Below, piece after piece: positions 55,061 to 64,000 of a stretch of DNA of 64,000 bases. The stretch is from positions 806,001-870,000 of the forward strand of contig JADKAZ010000001.1 in NCBI GenBank assembly GCA_016719015.1, written 5' to 3'. Source of the stretch: Chitinophagaceae bacterium. GTDB lineage: Bacteria; Bacteroidota; Bacteroidia; Chitinophagales; Chitinophagaceae. Every line of letters begins with the position of its first letter. Position 1 is the first letter of the stretch. The position numbers and the translations under genes were made by a program. The notes under the pieces are model-generated. The model made no database searches, was not told the origin of the DNA, and saw only the letters and a program-made list of their open reading frames with translations.

Positions 55061-56338
55061 CTATTCATACCTCAATGCTTCTATAGGGTTGAGTTTCCCT
55101 GCTTTTAGAGCCGGATACAAACCAGCCAGTAACCCCACGATAGTGCAAATAATAATGCCATAAAAAACCCAGTTCCATGGAACTACAAACCCAGTACTCA
55201 GGACAATGGAAAAAAGATTGCCAACCAAAATACCGAGTATAATTCCAAACAATGCCCCCAACATACTTATAATAACTGCTTCCAGTAAAAACTGGTGGCT
55301 TACCAATTTTCTCTTTCCGCCAATAGCTTTAATGAGACCCACCTCCCGGGTGCGTTCTGAAACGGAAACCAGCATTATATTCATCAACCCAATAGCAGCA
55401 CCTATTAAAGTAATAAGCCCTATGATTGTGGCTGAAACAGTAAGAAACCGTAAACTGTTCATTGCTTTTTCGGCAATACTATCACTTCGATCCAGCACAA
55501 AATTATTATCCTCTGTTGTACTTAATTTACGGACGCCTCTGAATGCACCCTCTGCTTCTCCCATAGCCGCCTGCACTTTTTGCAAATCAGGAGTCATAAT
55601 GCCAATAACAAATGAAAAATTGGAGGGAAAGTTTTTCGCAACATTAGAATAGGTTGTGATAATAACATTATCCCGGCTAAAGCCAAAACTAGAACCCCTG
55701 CTTTTCATTACTCCCTGAACCCTGTATGGAAGATTATTAATACGAATAACAGCATTAACGGCCTTATCAACTCCTCCTTTAAATAATTTTTGAGCAACAT
55801 CATAGCCCAATAAACAAACATTATAGCCGGTTTGTACATCTGTCTTGGTCAGGTTACGGCCATGCTGAATAGTAAATCCATTTAGCAATAAATAATTTTC
55901 ATCACCCCCGAACAAATAGACATTCGGGTTTGTCTTCCGGATATTGAAAGATGCAACATTAGTACGACCGCCAAAAATAGAAACACTTTTAATAGAAGGA
56001 AAATCAAACCCCTCCACAAAAAGTTCCGCTTCCTCTCTTGTAATTAGTTTGCCAAGATTTGATTTTCTATTCTTTTTTTGAGTTTTTTTTGAGAGCTCAA
56101 TATCATTTTTATTGCCCCCGCCAAACCGGATATTCCTTTCCTTGTAACGGATAGTAAAAGCATTGGCCCCCATCGTGGAAAAGCTTTCAGTGAACTTCTG
56201 ATTCATTGCTTTAATGGCAGTAATGATACCTATTAAAGCCATTATGCCAAATGCAATAATAGACACCGTAAGACCTGTCCGTAATTTATTACTGCGTACA
56301 GACCGGAAAGCCAGGGAAAAGACATCACGAAAATTCAT
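55061..56338 (-). CDS. ABC transporter permease (MacB/FtsX type)
   Basis: 425 residues. The N-terminal membrane helix follows the family opening FRSVRSNKLRTGLTVSIIAFGIMALIG. A large periplasmic MacB_PCD-like domain (about 45-280) and three further C-terminal helices (FtsX core) follow, with VSERTREVGLIKAIGGKRKLVSHQFLLEAVIIS broken by the coupling loop. Such permeases export or extract lipoproteins, peptides or lipids together with an ATPase and a fusion protein. No ATPase gene is adjacent, so it is an orphan here. It lies 60 nt downstream of nuoN. Confidence 0.9.
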   Translation of the reverse strand: MNFRDVFSLAFRSVRSNKLRTGLTVSIIAFGIMALIGIITAIKAMNQKFTESFSTMGANAFTIRYKERNIRFGGGNKNDIELSKKTQKKNRKSNLGKLITREEAELFVEGFDFPSIKSVSIFGGRTNVASFNIRKTNPNVYLFGGDENYLLLNGFTIQHGRNLTKTDVQTGYNVCLLGYDVAQKLFKGGVDKAVNAVIRINNLPYRVQGVMKSRGSSFGFSRDNVIITTYSNVAKNFPSNFSFVIGIMTPDLQKVQAAMGEAEGAFRGVRKLSTTEDNNFVLDRSDSIAEKAMNSLRFLTVSATIIGLITLIGAAIGLMNIMLVSVSERTREVGLIKAIGGKRKLVSHQFLLEAVIISMLGALFGIILGILVGNLFSIVLSTGFVVPWNWVFYGIIICTIVGLLAGLYPALKAGKLNPIEALRYE

Positions 56339-56398
56339 ATCAATAAACCGAAATTACGCAAAGAGAAAGATGCCGACATTGAAATCATTGTGAGTGTA

Positions 56399-57775
56399 TT
56401 AAAAATAATACCAGGAAAGTAACAGGTTGGGGAAAATGCCGAGAAGTATAACTGCTGCAGCTAATACCACTAATGTCCATTTAAAAACCGGGGTTGTTTC
56501 AATTGGCTGAGGATTTCCTTCTTTAAAGTACATGGCTTGTATAACACGGAAATAGTAATAGACACTTACCGCCGCCATCAAAACTGCAAAAATAACAAGC
56601 CATAGATTCTTTCCTGTACCCATAGCTGCTTTCAGCATATAGAATTTAGAAAGAAAACCGGCTGTTAGCGGTATGCCAGCCAATGATAAAAGGAAAATAG
56701 TAGTTGTTGCCGCCAGTAAAGGTTGTTGTTTGGCAAACCCGTTAAAGCCATCAAATGTATAGTCCTTCATTTTTATCAGTACTGCAAAAATGCCGATCGT
56801 TGCAAAACTGTAAGCCACTGTATACAACAATAATCCTTCTTTAGCGTCGGTGTTCATGGCATATAATGACAACATCATAAAACCTGCCTGGGCAATGCTT
56901 GAGTATGCCAGCATCCTTTTTACACTTTGCTGAAAAACTGCAGTGATATTTCCTATAAAAAGAGTTGCTACTGTAAGGATAGCAATAAAGAGTTGCCATT
57001 GTTTTTGCTGAAATCCGAATGACTCATCAAATAACCGGATGAAAGCAATAAACACAGCGGCTTTTACAATAGTGGCCATAAATGAAGTAAAGACTGTCGG
57101 CGCCCCATCATACACATCCGGTGTCCAGAAATGAAATGGTGCAACGGAAGCTTTAAATGCCATCGAGAATAATAACAACAGTATACCTGCAATAAGCAAT
57201 GCAGAAGGTGTAGTTCCAGTAAATGCACCTATTACAGAAGTGTCGAAACTTCCTATAGCTCCATAAATCAGGGCTATACCCATCAGCATGAGACCTGTAG
57301 AGAAAGATCCCAGAAGAAAATACTTTAAGGAGGCTTCGTTACTTTTCAAATTTCTCTTATCGCTTCCTGTTAAAATATAAAGTGGGATAGAGATGATTTC
57401 GATACCAAGGAATAATATCAATAATGACCTGAAAGAAGATGTAAGCGTAATACCGCAAAGTATAAAAAAGATAAGGGCAAAATATTCGGCATAATTGACT
57501 CCCACTTTCTCCATATCCCTTGCTGATAACAGGAGGTATAATAGTGTTGAAATAAAGGCGATACTGTTGAACAACAGTGCAAAATTATCAAAGGCCATCA
57601 TTCCTTTTGTATCAATCCTGAAAAATACCGTACCCGACATTTCAAGAATATTGACAAGCAAAAGAATGCTGATCCCTGCAATAGCAAGATTTCGCACAGC
57701 AGCTTTTGATTTCAGCAAAATGCCGCTGAACATCATCACAACTCCCAATATTGCCGATAATAATAATGCGTTCAT
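56399..57775 (-). CDS. nuoN: NADH-quinone oxidoreductase subunit N
   Basis: 458 residues with 13-14 membrane helices of the antiporter-like complex I subunits. Conserved family stretches are FASVAPFHFWTPDVYDGAPT near residue 205-225 with its Lys/His, and KRMLAYSSIAQAGFMML. It contributes one of the proton-translocating units. Last nuo gene; 14 nt after the nuoM stop. Confidence 0.95.
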   Translation of the reverse strand: MNALLLSAILGVVMMFSGILLKSKAAVRNLAIAGISILLLVNILEMSGTVFFRIDTKGMMAFDNFALLFNSIAFISTLLYLLLSARDMEKVGVNYAEYFALIFFILCGITLTSSFRSLLILFLGIEIISIPLYILTGSDKRNLKSNEASLKYFLLGSFSTGLMLMGIALIYGAIGSFDTSVIGAFTGTTPSALLIAGILLLLFSMAFKASVAPFHFWTPDVYDGAPTVFTSFMATIVKAAVFIAFIRLFDESFGFQQKQWQLFIAILTVATLFIGNITAVFQQSVKRMLAYSSIAQAGFMMLSLYAMNTDAKEGLLLYTVAYSFATIGIFAVLIKMKDYTFDGFNGFAKQQPLLAATTTIFLLSLAGIPLTAGFLSKFYMLKAAMGTGKNLWLVIFAVLMAAVSVYYYFRVIQAMYFKEGNPQPIETTPVFKWTLVVLAAAVILLGIFPNLLLSWYYF

Positions 57776-57789
57776 ATATTTCTTTCCTA

Positions 57790-59268
57790 TTACTTCGGTA
57801 TAGTAGTATAGCGAAGTATTTCGAATTTTTTAAGTATTGGTTCTGTTACTCCGCTTATCTCATTCAGCATACATTGCGGATAAACACCGTTCCAGAAAAT
57901 AATCAGTACAATAATTCCCAGGGCCAGTTTTTCATTCCACTTTATATCTTCTGCTGCCGCCGTCAGTTCATTGGTATTACCATAAAAAACCCGACGGATC
58001 ATATTCAAGGTGTAAACAGCCCCGAGAATAATACCCATACCCGCCATTAAAGTAAACCACAGGTAGTATTTCGTACTTGAACTAAAGATGCCGTTAAACA
58101 TCAAAAACTCGCCGGGAAAAGCATTTGTCAGCGGGAGAGCAATATTTGCCAATGCTACTATTACTAATAAAATAGCCAATGCCGGAGCTTTTTGAGCCAA
58201 TCCACCCAGCTCAGATATTTTTCTTGTTCCAAATTGTCTTTCAATTAATTCTACTACAATCCAGAGACCGATGATATTAACCCCGTGATTGAACATTTGA
58301 AGTATCAATCCTTGTAAACCACTTTCATTTTGTGCAAAAGCGGCGGCGCACATCAAACCAATGTGAGCTATGGAAGAATACGCTACTAATCTTTTTAAGT
58401 CATTTTGCTGAATAGCAATCAACGAAGCGTAGATTACTCCAATCAATGCCGCGGAAGTAATAAAATCACCCCATTGGTAAGAAGCAGTCGTGACAACCGG
58501 GAAAAGCCAGCGAAGCATTCCAAATATTCCCATTTTCACCATCACGCCACTCAATATCATTGTCGTGGCTGTTGGAGCCTGTTCGTATGTATCGGGTTGC
58601 CAGGTATGCAACGGGAATATGGGCATTTTAATAGCAAACGCTACGAATATTAACCAGAAAACCAATGTTTGTTCCTTATTTGACAAGACTACATTGTAAA
58701 AAGATTCTATTGAAAATGAGTGGTCTGGGGTTTTGGAATAAATATATAGTAACCCTACAAGCATTAATAAAGAACCAATAAATGTATAAATAAAGAATTT
58801 GAATGTTACCGCTATTCTTCTCTCGCCACCCCACTGTGAGCATAAGAAATACATGGGAATCAATGCAAGTTCCCAGAAGAAATAAAATAATAATGCATCC
58901 GTAGCAAGGAAAACACCCATCATACCTGCCTGTGCCAGTAACATGAGGGCAAAGAAATTATTGGATTTTTTATAAGAACTATTCCAGGTTGCAAGAATAA
59001 CCAATGGATAGGCTACCGCATTCAATAAACAAAGTAATTGGCCCATTCCATCCAACTTCACCGAAAAGCGACTACCGATTGTTTGAATCCACTCACAACT
59101 ATGCTGTAAGTATTTTTCTTCCTTCAGTAGTGTTAATCCAAGAACTGATATCACTAAAGTGATAATAGCAGAGAACAAAGCCCATAAACGAACTGCTTTC
59201 TCGTTCTTGAAAAAGAAAGTTGCCAGGCCGGCCAGCAATGGAATTAATATCAGTAAAACAGGAACCAT
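57790..59268 (-). CDS. nuoM: NADH-quinone oxidoreductase subunit M
   Basis: 492 residues, about 14 membrane helices. Typical antiporter-like motifs: FWELALIPMYFLCSQWGG (with the channel Glu), KMPIFPLHTWQPDTYEQAPT and LKRLVAYSSIAHIGLMC. It forms a proton channel in the membrane arm. It lies between nuoL (93-nt gap with a palindromic element) and nuoN (14-nt gap). Confidence 0.96.
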   Translation of the reverse strand: MVPVLLILIPLLAGLATFFFKNEKAVRLWALFSAIITLVISVLGLTLLKEEKYLQHSCEWIQTIGSRFSVKLDGMGQLLCLLNAVAYPLVILATWNSSYKKSNNFFALMLLAQAGMMGVFLATDALLFYFFWELALIPMYFLCSQWGGERRIAVTFKFFIYTFIGSLLMLVGLLYIYSKTPDHSFSIESFYNVVLSNKEQTLVFWLIFVAFAIKMPIFPLHTWQPDTYEQAPTATTMILSGVMVKMGIFGMLRWLFPVVTTASYQWGDFITSAALIGVIYASLIAIQQNDLKRLVAYSSIAHIGLMCAAAFAQNESGLQGLILQMFNHGVNIIGLWIVVELIERQFGTRKISELGGLAQKAPALAILLVIVALANIALPLTNAFPGEFLMFNGIFSSSTKYYLWFTLMAGMGIILGAVYTLNMIRRVFYGNTNELTAAAEDIKWNEKLALGIIVLIIFWNGVYPQCMLNEISGVTEPILKKFEILRYTTIPK

Positions 59269-59361
59269 ATATCATTAGCCCCATCCTTCGTTAAACTCAG
59301 GAGGGAATTTGATTTTAAAAAATTTAAATATTCCTTTCTTGCTCATTACCTCTCTATCTTA

Positions 59362-61254
59362 TTACTTTCTCAAAAAGAATTGTATAACAAAAATTATCAC
59401 CATACTTACCACCATCAACAACACATAATTGCCCACCTGGCCACTTTGCAACAACCGCATCTGACGGCTTCCATAGTTTACCATTTTGCCTACTCCATTT
59501 ACCATATCATCAAGAACAGATTTCTCAAATATGGAGCTGAAAAAACTACCCAACTTATTCAATGGATTAACGATTATACTTTCGTAAAGCTCATCCACAT
59601 ACCATTTATTCTCCAGCACTTTACCAAAACCTGTGGCTTCACTGCGCTGATAGTTTTTGAATTTAATCCATGCAAAAATTATCATTATTATCACCAGTCC
59701 GGTTGATAAACCCATCAACATATACTCAGTGGAATGAGAAACCTTGTGCCCGTCATGTGAAGCAATAACTGGTGATAAAAATTCACCCAGCTTATCCCCG
59801 CCATGCATAAACACTTCGGGAATTCCAACAAATCCGCCAATGATCGACAGCACTGCGAGAATTATCAGTGGTACAGTCATTGATACGGGGCTCTCATGCA
59901 AATGATGCTCCTGCTCCTGTGTTCCCCTGAATTTCCCGGTGAAAGTGATGAATAATAACCGGAACATATAAAAGGCAGTAAGCAGTGCAGTGAATAAAGC
60001 TATCCCGTACAATACAGGGCTTTTTTCAAATGCACTTAATAAAATAGCATCTTTAGAAAAGAAACCACTGAACGGTGGAATACCCGCAATAGCAATACAC
60101 CCAATCAGGAATGTAATAAATGTAATCTTTAACTTCTTGCTTAAGCCACCCATATTTCTAATATCCTGTTCTCCCCCCATGGCATGTATCACACTACCAC
60201 TTCCAAGGAACATGAGTGCTTTAAAAAAGGCATGAGTCATTACATGAAATACTGCTGCGGTATATGCACCGCAACCTAATGCCAAAAACATAAAGCCTAA
60301 CTGGCTCACGGTAGAGTAAGCCAGTACTTTTTTAATATCGTTTTGCTTGAGAGCAATGGTAGCTGCCAGCAATGCAGTAGCCAAACCAACATAAGTGATT
60401 ATGTCCATTGTTATGTGGGACATTGAGTACAACAGGTTGCTACGGGCAATCATATAAATACCCGCTGTTACCATGGTGGCAGCATGGATAAGTGCAGAAA
60501 CCGGTGTTGGCCCCGCCATGGCGTCAGGCAACCAGGTATAAAGAGGTATTTGAGCACTTTTCCCAGTGGCACCGATAAAAAGCAATAAAGTTATAATGGT
60601 AATATCTGTAGCTTTTAGTTTGGCAAGATTCGCTGCACTAAATACTTCTGTATAGGAAACACTTCCAACTTTTGCAATCAACCAGAAAATGGCAATCAAA
60701 AATGCGAGATCACCAATCCTGTTCATAATAAAAGCCTTATTAGCAGCTTTATTATAGTCCTGCTTCTTAAACCAGTAACCAATTAATAAATAAGAACATA
60801 GTCCTACTCCTTCCCAACCGATGAACATGATAACGAAGTTGGCGCCCATCACCAGGAGGAGCATAGAGAAGATGAAAAGGTTTAGGTAGGCAAAATACCT
60901 TCCGAAATGTTCTGTCTTTTCTTCCTGCATGTAAGAAGTAGAATAGACATGAATGAGAAACCCAACTCCTGTTATGATTAAAAGAAATAGAGAAGATAGT
61001 TGGTCGATTTGTAATGCAAAAGGAATTTTTAAAGCTCCGACTGAGATAAAATTAAAATAATCAGCGACATGGGTATTACCACCTTTAACCTGTAAGAACA
61101 CCCAAATGCTCAATACAAACGAAGCAAGGATAGTTCCGCACCCTATCACACTTATCATTGATTTAGATAAGTGCTTTCTTCCTAAACCATTAACCAGGAA
61201 ACCGATTAAGGGTAGTAATGGAATCAAATAAACAATTTGCAACACATTCTGCAT
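59362..61254 (-). CDS. nuoL: NADH-quinone oxidoreductase subunit L
   Basis: 630 residues, the largest antiporter-like subunit with its long lateral C-terminal helix. Signatures: GWEGVGLCSYLLIGYW, GKSAQIPLYTWLPDAMAGPTPVSALIHAATM split by the loop, and DIKKVLAYSTVSQLGFMFLALG. The C terminus has the hydrophilic helix region and final membrane anchor. It lies 9 nt after the nuoK stop, so translation is tightly linked. Confidence 0.96.
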   Translation of the reverse strand: MQNVLQIVYLIPLLPLIGFLVNGLGRKHLSKSMISVIGCGTILASFVLSIWVFLQVKGGNTHVADYFNFISVGALKIPFALQIDQLSSLFLLIITGVGFLIHVYSTSYMQEEKTEHFGRYFAYLNLFIFSMLLLVMGANFVIMFIGWEGVGLCSYLLIGYWFKKQDYNKAANKAFIMNRIGDLAFLIAIFWLIAKVGSVSYTEVFSAANLAKLKATDITIITLLLFIGATGKSAQIPLYTWLPDAMAGPTPVSALIHAATMVTAGIYMIARSNLLYSMSHITMDIITYVGLATALLAATIALKQNDIKKVLAYSTVSQLGFMFLALGCGAYTAAVFHVMTHAFFKALMFLGSGSVIHAMGGEQDIRNMGGLSKKLKITFITFLIGCIAIAGIPPFSGFFSKDAILLSAFEKSPVLYGIALFTALLTAFYMFRLLFITFTGKFRGTQEQEHHLHESPVSMTVPLIILAVLSIIGGFVGIPEVFMHGGDKLGEFLSPVIASHDGHKVSHSTEYMLMGLSTGLVIIMIIFAWIKFKNYQRSEATGFGKVLENKWYVDELYESIIVNPLNKLGSFFSSIFEKSVLDDMVNGVGKMVNYGSRQMRLLQSGQVGNYVLLMVVSMVIIFVIQFFLRK

Positions 61255-61263
61255 AACTATCTT

Positions 61264-61599
61264 CTAATGCTTCAGTCTGTTTAAAAAATTAATATCCACC
61301 GAATGAATATTTCTATACATCATTACAATAATAGCCAATCCAACACTTACTTCTGCTGCAGCCACCACCATTATAAAAAACACAAATAACTGCCCGTCTG
61401 TTCCGGCTGTTGTCATTGCATCAGCTGCTGCATTTTTGAGGTAATGCATTTTTGAAAAAGCCACTAACAACAAATTAACCGCATTGAGCATCAACTCTAT
61501 GCACATGAAAATAATAATTGCATTGCGGCGTGTTAGCACACCGACAATACCAATACTGAATAAGGCCAAAGCCAGGAATATGTAATAATTAATCGGCAT
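61264..61599 (-). CDS. nuoK: NADH-quinone oxidoreductase subunit K
   Basis: 111 residues, three helices. The start at 61599 (MPINYYIFLALALF) lies one base past the nuoJ stop; an ATG at 61641 would overlap nuoJ. The essential Glu in FMCIELMLNAVNLLLVAF and the AAAEVSVGLAIIVMMYR stretch are present. It couples quinone reduction to proton transfer in the membrane arm. Confidence 0.94.
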   Translation of the reverse strand: MPINYYIFLALALFSIGIVGVLTRRNAIIIFMCIELMLNAVNLLLVAFSKMHYLKNAAADAMTTAGTDGQLFVFFIMVVAAAEVSVGLAIIVMMYRNIHSVDINFLNRLKH

Positions 61600-61600
61600 C

Positions 61601-62101
61601 TTACTCTTTTTTTCCAATAACAACAGCACCAACCATGGCACTCAAAAACAAAATACTGCTTATCTCAAAAGGCACTACATACTTGGTGAACAATTCTTTT
61701 CCGAGGTTTTTAATCAGCCCGATATTTCCTTCATTCACCAAAGCCTGTTGCTGCTTTATATCGGTATCTTTTAATGCAGCTACCAATACCAGCAATAAAC
61801 ATCCCCCTGCTACGGCACCTGCCATTTTCAGCCAGCGATTTTTTTGTGGCTCGGTTTCTTTGTTCAGGTTCATCAGCATTATCACAAACAGGAACAACAC
61901 CATAATGGCCCCAGCATAAACAATAATATTAACTATCGCCAGGAACTGGGCATTCAATAAAATATAATGCCCGGAAATAGCAAAGAAGGTGGCAATAAGC
62001 CATAGTACACTATACACAGGGTTCTTGCTGGTAATCACCATCAAGGCGCTGAATATTGCCACCACTGAAAGGAACCAAAATAATATTTGTGTAATATTCA
62101 T
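61601..62101 (-). CDS. nuoJ: NADH-quinone oxidoreductase subunit J
   Basis: 166 residues, five membrane helices. The conserved third helix IVNIIVYAGAIMVLFLFVIML is clear, and the N-terminal NPVYSVLWLI motif is typical. It lies between nuoI (22-nt gap) and nuoK (overlapping stop/start region). It completes the small-subunit module of the membrane arm. Confidence 0.93.
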   Translation of the reverse strand: MNITQILFWFLSVVAIFSALMVITSKNPVYSVLWLIATFFAISGHYILLNAQFLAIVNIIVYAGAIMVLFLFVIMLMNLNKETEPQKNRWLKMAGAVAGGCLLLVLVAALKDTDIKQQQALVNEGNIGLIKNLGKELFTKYVVPFEISSILFLSAMVGAVVIGKKE

Positions 62102-62123
62102 TCTTGTAAGCCGTTAATCGTTC

Positions 62124-62663
62124 TTAGTTTTTAACAGGTTTATCTCCCAATGCCTTTTCATACGCTTCTTTATCCGTAACGGGATTCGGTATCAATAAAT
62201 CTTCTTTCTTATAAATAAATCCTTTTCTTCCATAATTGGCCGGGGCAAAGGTCTGCGACAGGTAAATCGCATCCTTAGGGCAAGCTTCTTCACACAAACC
62301 ACAAAAAATACAACGCAGCATATTTATCTCATACTTCGCCGCATACTTTTCTTCCCGGTATAAATTTTCTTCCCCTGGTAGTCTTTCTGCAGCCTCCATA
62401 GTAATGGCTTCTGCGGGGCAAGCCACTGCACATAAACCACAGGCAGTACAATTCTCCCTTCCTTCTGCATCACGGTTCAGTACATGCAGGCCACGGAACA
62501 CTTTTGAAAATGTTCTCGTTTGTTCAGGGTAATTTATTGTTGCCTTCTTTTTAAACAGATGACTGATAGTAATACCCATACCCTTTACGATATTCCAGAG
62601 ATAAATACTCTCCAGGAAAGTCATCGGTTTACGGTCTACTTCTTTTGCTCTTTGTGTTAACAT
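62124..62663 (-). CDS. nuoI: NADH-quinone oxidoreductase subunit I
   Basis: 179 residues. It carries two 4Fe-4S clusters (N6a, N6b): Cys72, 75, 78, 82 (NCTACGLCAVACP) and Cys118, 121, 124, 128 (CIFCGLCEEACPK). It transfers electrons from the peripheral arm toward NuoB. The N-terminal extension (KEVDRKPMTFLESIYLW) is amphipathic. An unusually long 130-nt gap separates it from nuoH. Confidence 0.96.
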   Translation of the reverse strand: MLTQRAKEVDRKPMTFLESIYLWNIVKGMGITISHLFKKKATINYPEQTRTFSKVFRGLHVLNRDAEGRENCTACGLCAVACPAEAITMEAAERLPGEENLYREEKYAAKYEINMLRCIFCGLCEEACPKDAIYLSQTFAPANYGRKGFIYKKEDLLIPNPVTDKEAYEKALGDKPVKN

Positions 62664-62793
62664 ACTTTATAAAAGTTCGCAAATATATTGTTCTCAATCC
62701 GAAAGACGGGTGACCGAAATACGGAAGCTGTTTCTTTATAATCAGTTTTTATCTTAAGCCTCCGGACTTTTGGTCGTTCGGACTTCAGACTCT
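62664..62793. repeat. 130-nt gap between nuoI and nuoH with GGACTT-type repeats
   Basis: Gaps inside nuo operons are normally short. This one contains CGGACTTTTGG and CGGACTTCAGA in direct orientation about 17 nt apart. They resemble degenerate copies of a short intergenic motif. No gene. Confidence 0.45.
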
Positions 62794-63846
62794 TTATTTA
62801 TTCAACCACAATATCACAGCCGCCGTAATCACCATATTCAACAACGCCAGCGGTATCAATTTCTTCCATCCAAGGTTCATCAATTGGTCATAACGGAAAC
62901 GTGGAATTGTCCACCTTATCCATAAGAACACAAATAGCATGAAAGAAATTTTCATCATTATTACACTAAAACTTATGACGGTCATCCAGAAAGAGCTCAA
63001 TCCCCACGAAGCTTCATTTACAAACGGAATATCATAACCACCGAAATATATGGTAACCATGATGGCACTGCTGATAAACATATTAATATATTCAGCAAAC
63101 AGGTAAAAGCCCAGTTTCATGGATGAATATTCCTGGTGATACCCAAAGTTTAATTCATTTTCTGCTTCTGGTAAATCGAAAGGTGTACGGTTACATTCCG
63201 CCAAAGCACAAACAAAAAATATGATAAAGCCTAACGGCTGGTAAATAACATGCCATCCATGCTGCACCTGGTTCGCCACTATCTCACTCATCTTTAATGA
63301 GCCGGTCATAAATAAAACAGCTATCAATGCCAATCCCATTGGTAATTCATACGACACCATCTGGGAGGCGCCACGAATGGCAGCCATCAATGAGAATTTA
63401 TTATTAGATGCCCAACCCCCTATCATAATTCCGTATACACCAACACTTACAATACTAAATGCTAATAAAATACCCATATCCACATCTGCTACCTGCATAG
63501 GTATCACATTTCCTCCTTTTGTTATAAAAGGAGTTGCCCACGGTATTACGGTACTTGTTATTAAGGCGGTTATCATCGCCAGGGCAGGGCCAAGTATAAA
63601 TAAAAACTTATTCGCCGCTAAAGGAATGATCTCTTCTTTGAAAAATAATTTACCGCCATCTGCTAATGGTTGAAAAATACCAAATGGGCCTGCCCTGTTG
63701 GGGCCACGGCGATCCTGTAGCCACGCAGCCACTTTTCTTTCTGCTAAGGTGGTGTACATAGCAATAAAGAATGACAGGCCGATGATACCGGCTATCAGTA
63801 AAGTCTTTTCCAAGATCAACCACAAGTCTATAACTAATAAAGTCAT
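62794..63846 (-). CDS. nuoH: NADH-quinone oxidoreductase subunit H
   Basis: 350 residues, eight or nine membrane helices. Conserved stretches: LAERKVAAWLQDRRGPNRAGPFGIFQP broken into the first quinone-site loop, DVDMGILLAFSIVSVGVYGIMIGGW and CNRTPFDLPEAENELNFGYHQEYS split over the acidic loop. It forms the quinone tunnel at the junction with the peripheral arm. Its start codon abuts a palindromic repeat that occupies the nuoG-nuoH junction. Confidence 0.96.
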   Translation of the reverse strand: MTLLVIDLWLILEKTLLIAGIIGLSFFIAMYTTLAERKVAAWLQDRRGPNRAGPFGIFQPLADGGKLFFKEEIIPLAANKFLFILGPALAMITALITSTVIPWATPFITKGGNVIPMQVADVDMGILLAFSIVSVGVYGIMIGGWASNNKFSLMAAIRGASQMVSYELPMGLALIAVLFMTGSLKMSEIVANQVQHGWHVIYQPLGFIIFFVCALAECNRTPFDLPEAENELNFGYHQEYSSMKLGFYLFAEYINMFISSAIMVTIYFGGYDIPFVNEASWGLSSFWMTVISFSVIMMKISFMLFVFLWIRWTIPRFRYDQLMNLGWKKLIPLALLNMVITAAVILWLNK

Positions 63847-63952
63847 ACCCTAAATCCCTAAAGGGACTTTTAGTGTTTTAAAGAATAAAGAACCACACAA
63901 AACTATACTACCCTAAATACAATACTTCAATTCCAATTATTATTAAATCCCT
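63847..63952. repeat. palindromic CCCTAAAGGG element at the nuoG-nuoH junction
   Basis: About 106 nt with TCCCTAAAGGGA near 63855, CCCTAAAT just before and after, and a related CCCCTTTAGGGG at 63958-63969 inside the putative nuoG end. These look like copies of a short intergenic element. The repeat reaches to the nuoH start codon. Confidence 0.55.
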
Positions 63953-64000
63953 CTACTCCCCTTTAGGGGCAGGGGTAAATGTTTTGCTCGTTGCCGGTCC
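63953..64000 (-). CDS. probable last codons of nuoG (partial)
   Basis: On the minus strand an open frame enters from the window edge and ends at TAG (63953-63955), giving about 15 residues ending PAPKGE. In the usual complex I gene order the gene upstream of nuoH is nuoG, so this is its likely C terminus. Too little is visible to confirm by motif, and the sequence partly coincides with a repeat copy. Confidence 0.4.
   Translation of the reverse strand, partial: GPATSKTFTPAPKGE

Noticed and set aside
1..64000. CRISPR arrays, rRNA, tRNA genes, insertion sequences or prophage
   Set aside because: Read for and not found: no regularly spaced repeats, no cloverleaf sequences noticed in gaps, no transposase or integrase-like frames.

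Overview
The window is one contiguous chromosomal stretch of a Bacteroidota bacterium, most likely family Chitinophagaceae (family placement is inference). Supporting signs are type IX secretion (T9SS) C-terminal domains of both kinds, a PorP/SprF partner, a periplasmic two-component propeller kinase, ExbD doublets, promoters of the Bacteroidota type (TTG, 19-20 nt, TAnnTTTG) and a separate nuoH-N block. Most genes are on the minus strand. I see no rRNA, tRNA, CRISPR array or insertion sequence.

Layout. 1-7.5 kb (minus): dnaB, a lipase-like hydrolase, rsmE, then a propeller histidine kinase with its LuxR-type regulator. 7.5-12.2 kb: a 417-nt gap upstream of dnaB with one perfect DnaA-box sequence, two orphan plus-strand genes (one a beta/gamma-crystallin-like exported protein) and a T9SS substrate. 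12.5-17.9 kb: recN, a zinc-ribbon coiled-coil protein, a Nif3-family gene split by a one-base deficit in an A7 run, a YitT-type membrane protein and a DinB-like protein. 18-25.2 kb: tandem MG2/plug paralogues, a small lipoprotein, aquaporin, peroxiredoxin and a minimal T9SS-domain protein. 25.3-28.4 kb: rlmI-like methyltransferase and divergent grpE-dnaJ.

28.4-31.8 kb is the most unusual part: an AT-rich plus-strand run of four exported proteins. Two of them carry HExxH zincin motifs. The second HExxH gene is an apparent lipoprotein whose signal peptide can only be completed if a run of nine C residues becomes eight (or eleven), which looks like a phase-variable contingency locus held in the OFF state, or else an assembly error.

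31.8-48.9 kb (mostly minus): vWA protein, hpt, glucosaminidase/LysM, O-methyltransferase, lipoprotein, sodium:solute symporter, LOG protein (plus), outer-membrane protein, FAD-linked oxidase, PorP/SprF plus a giant PKD/SBBP T9SS substrate, recG and a glycosyltransferase. 49-56.3 kb: WecA/MraY-like transferase, mnmE, an exbB-exbD-exbD-tonB operon and an orphan FtsX/MacB-type permease. 56.4-64 kb: complex I genes nuoN, M, L, K, J, I, H and probably the last codons of nuoG, interrupted by palindromic intergenic elements.

How they fit together: the envelope theme dominates (T9SS cargo, TonB energisation, peptidoglycan hydrolysis, polysaccharide synthesis, lipoproteins). It is interleaved with housekeeping genes for replication and repair (dnaB, recN, recG), RNA modification (rsmE, rlmI, mnmE), chaperones and respiration. 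All product calls come from reading motifs in the sequence; no database search was run.
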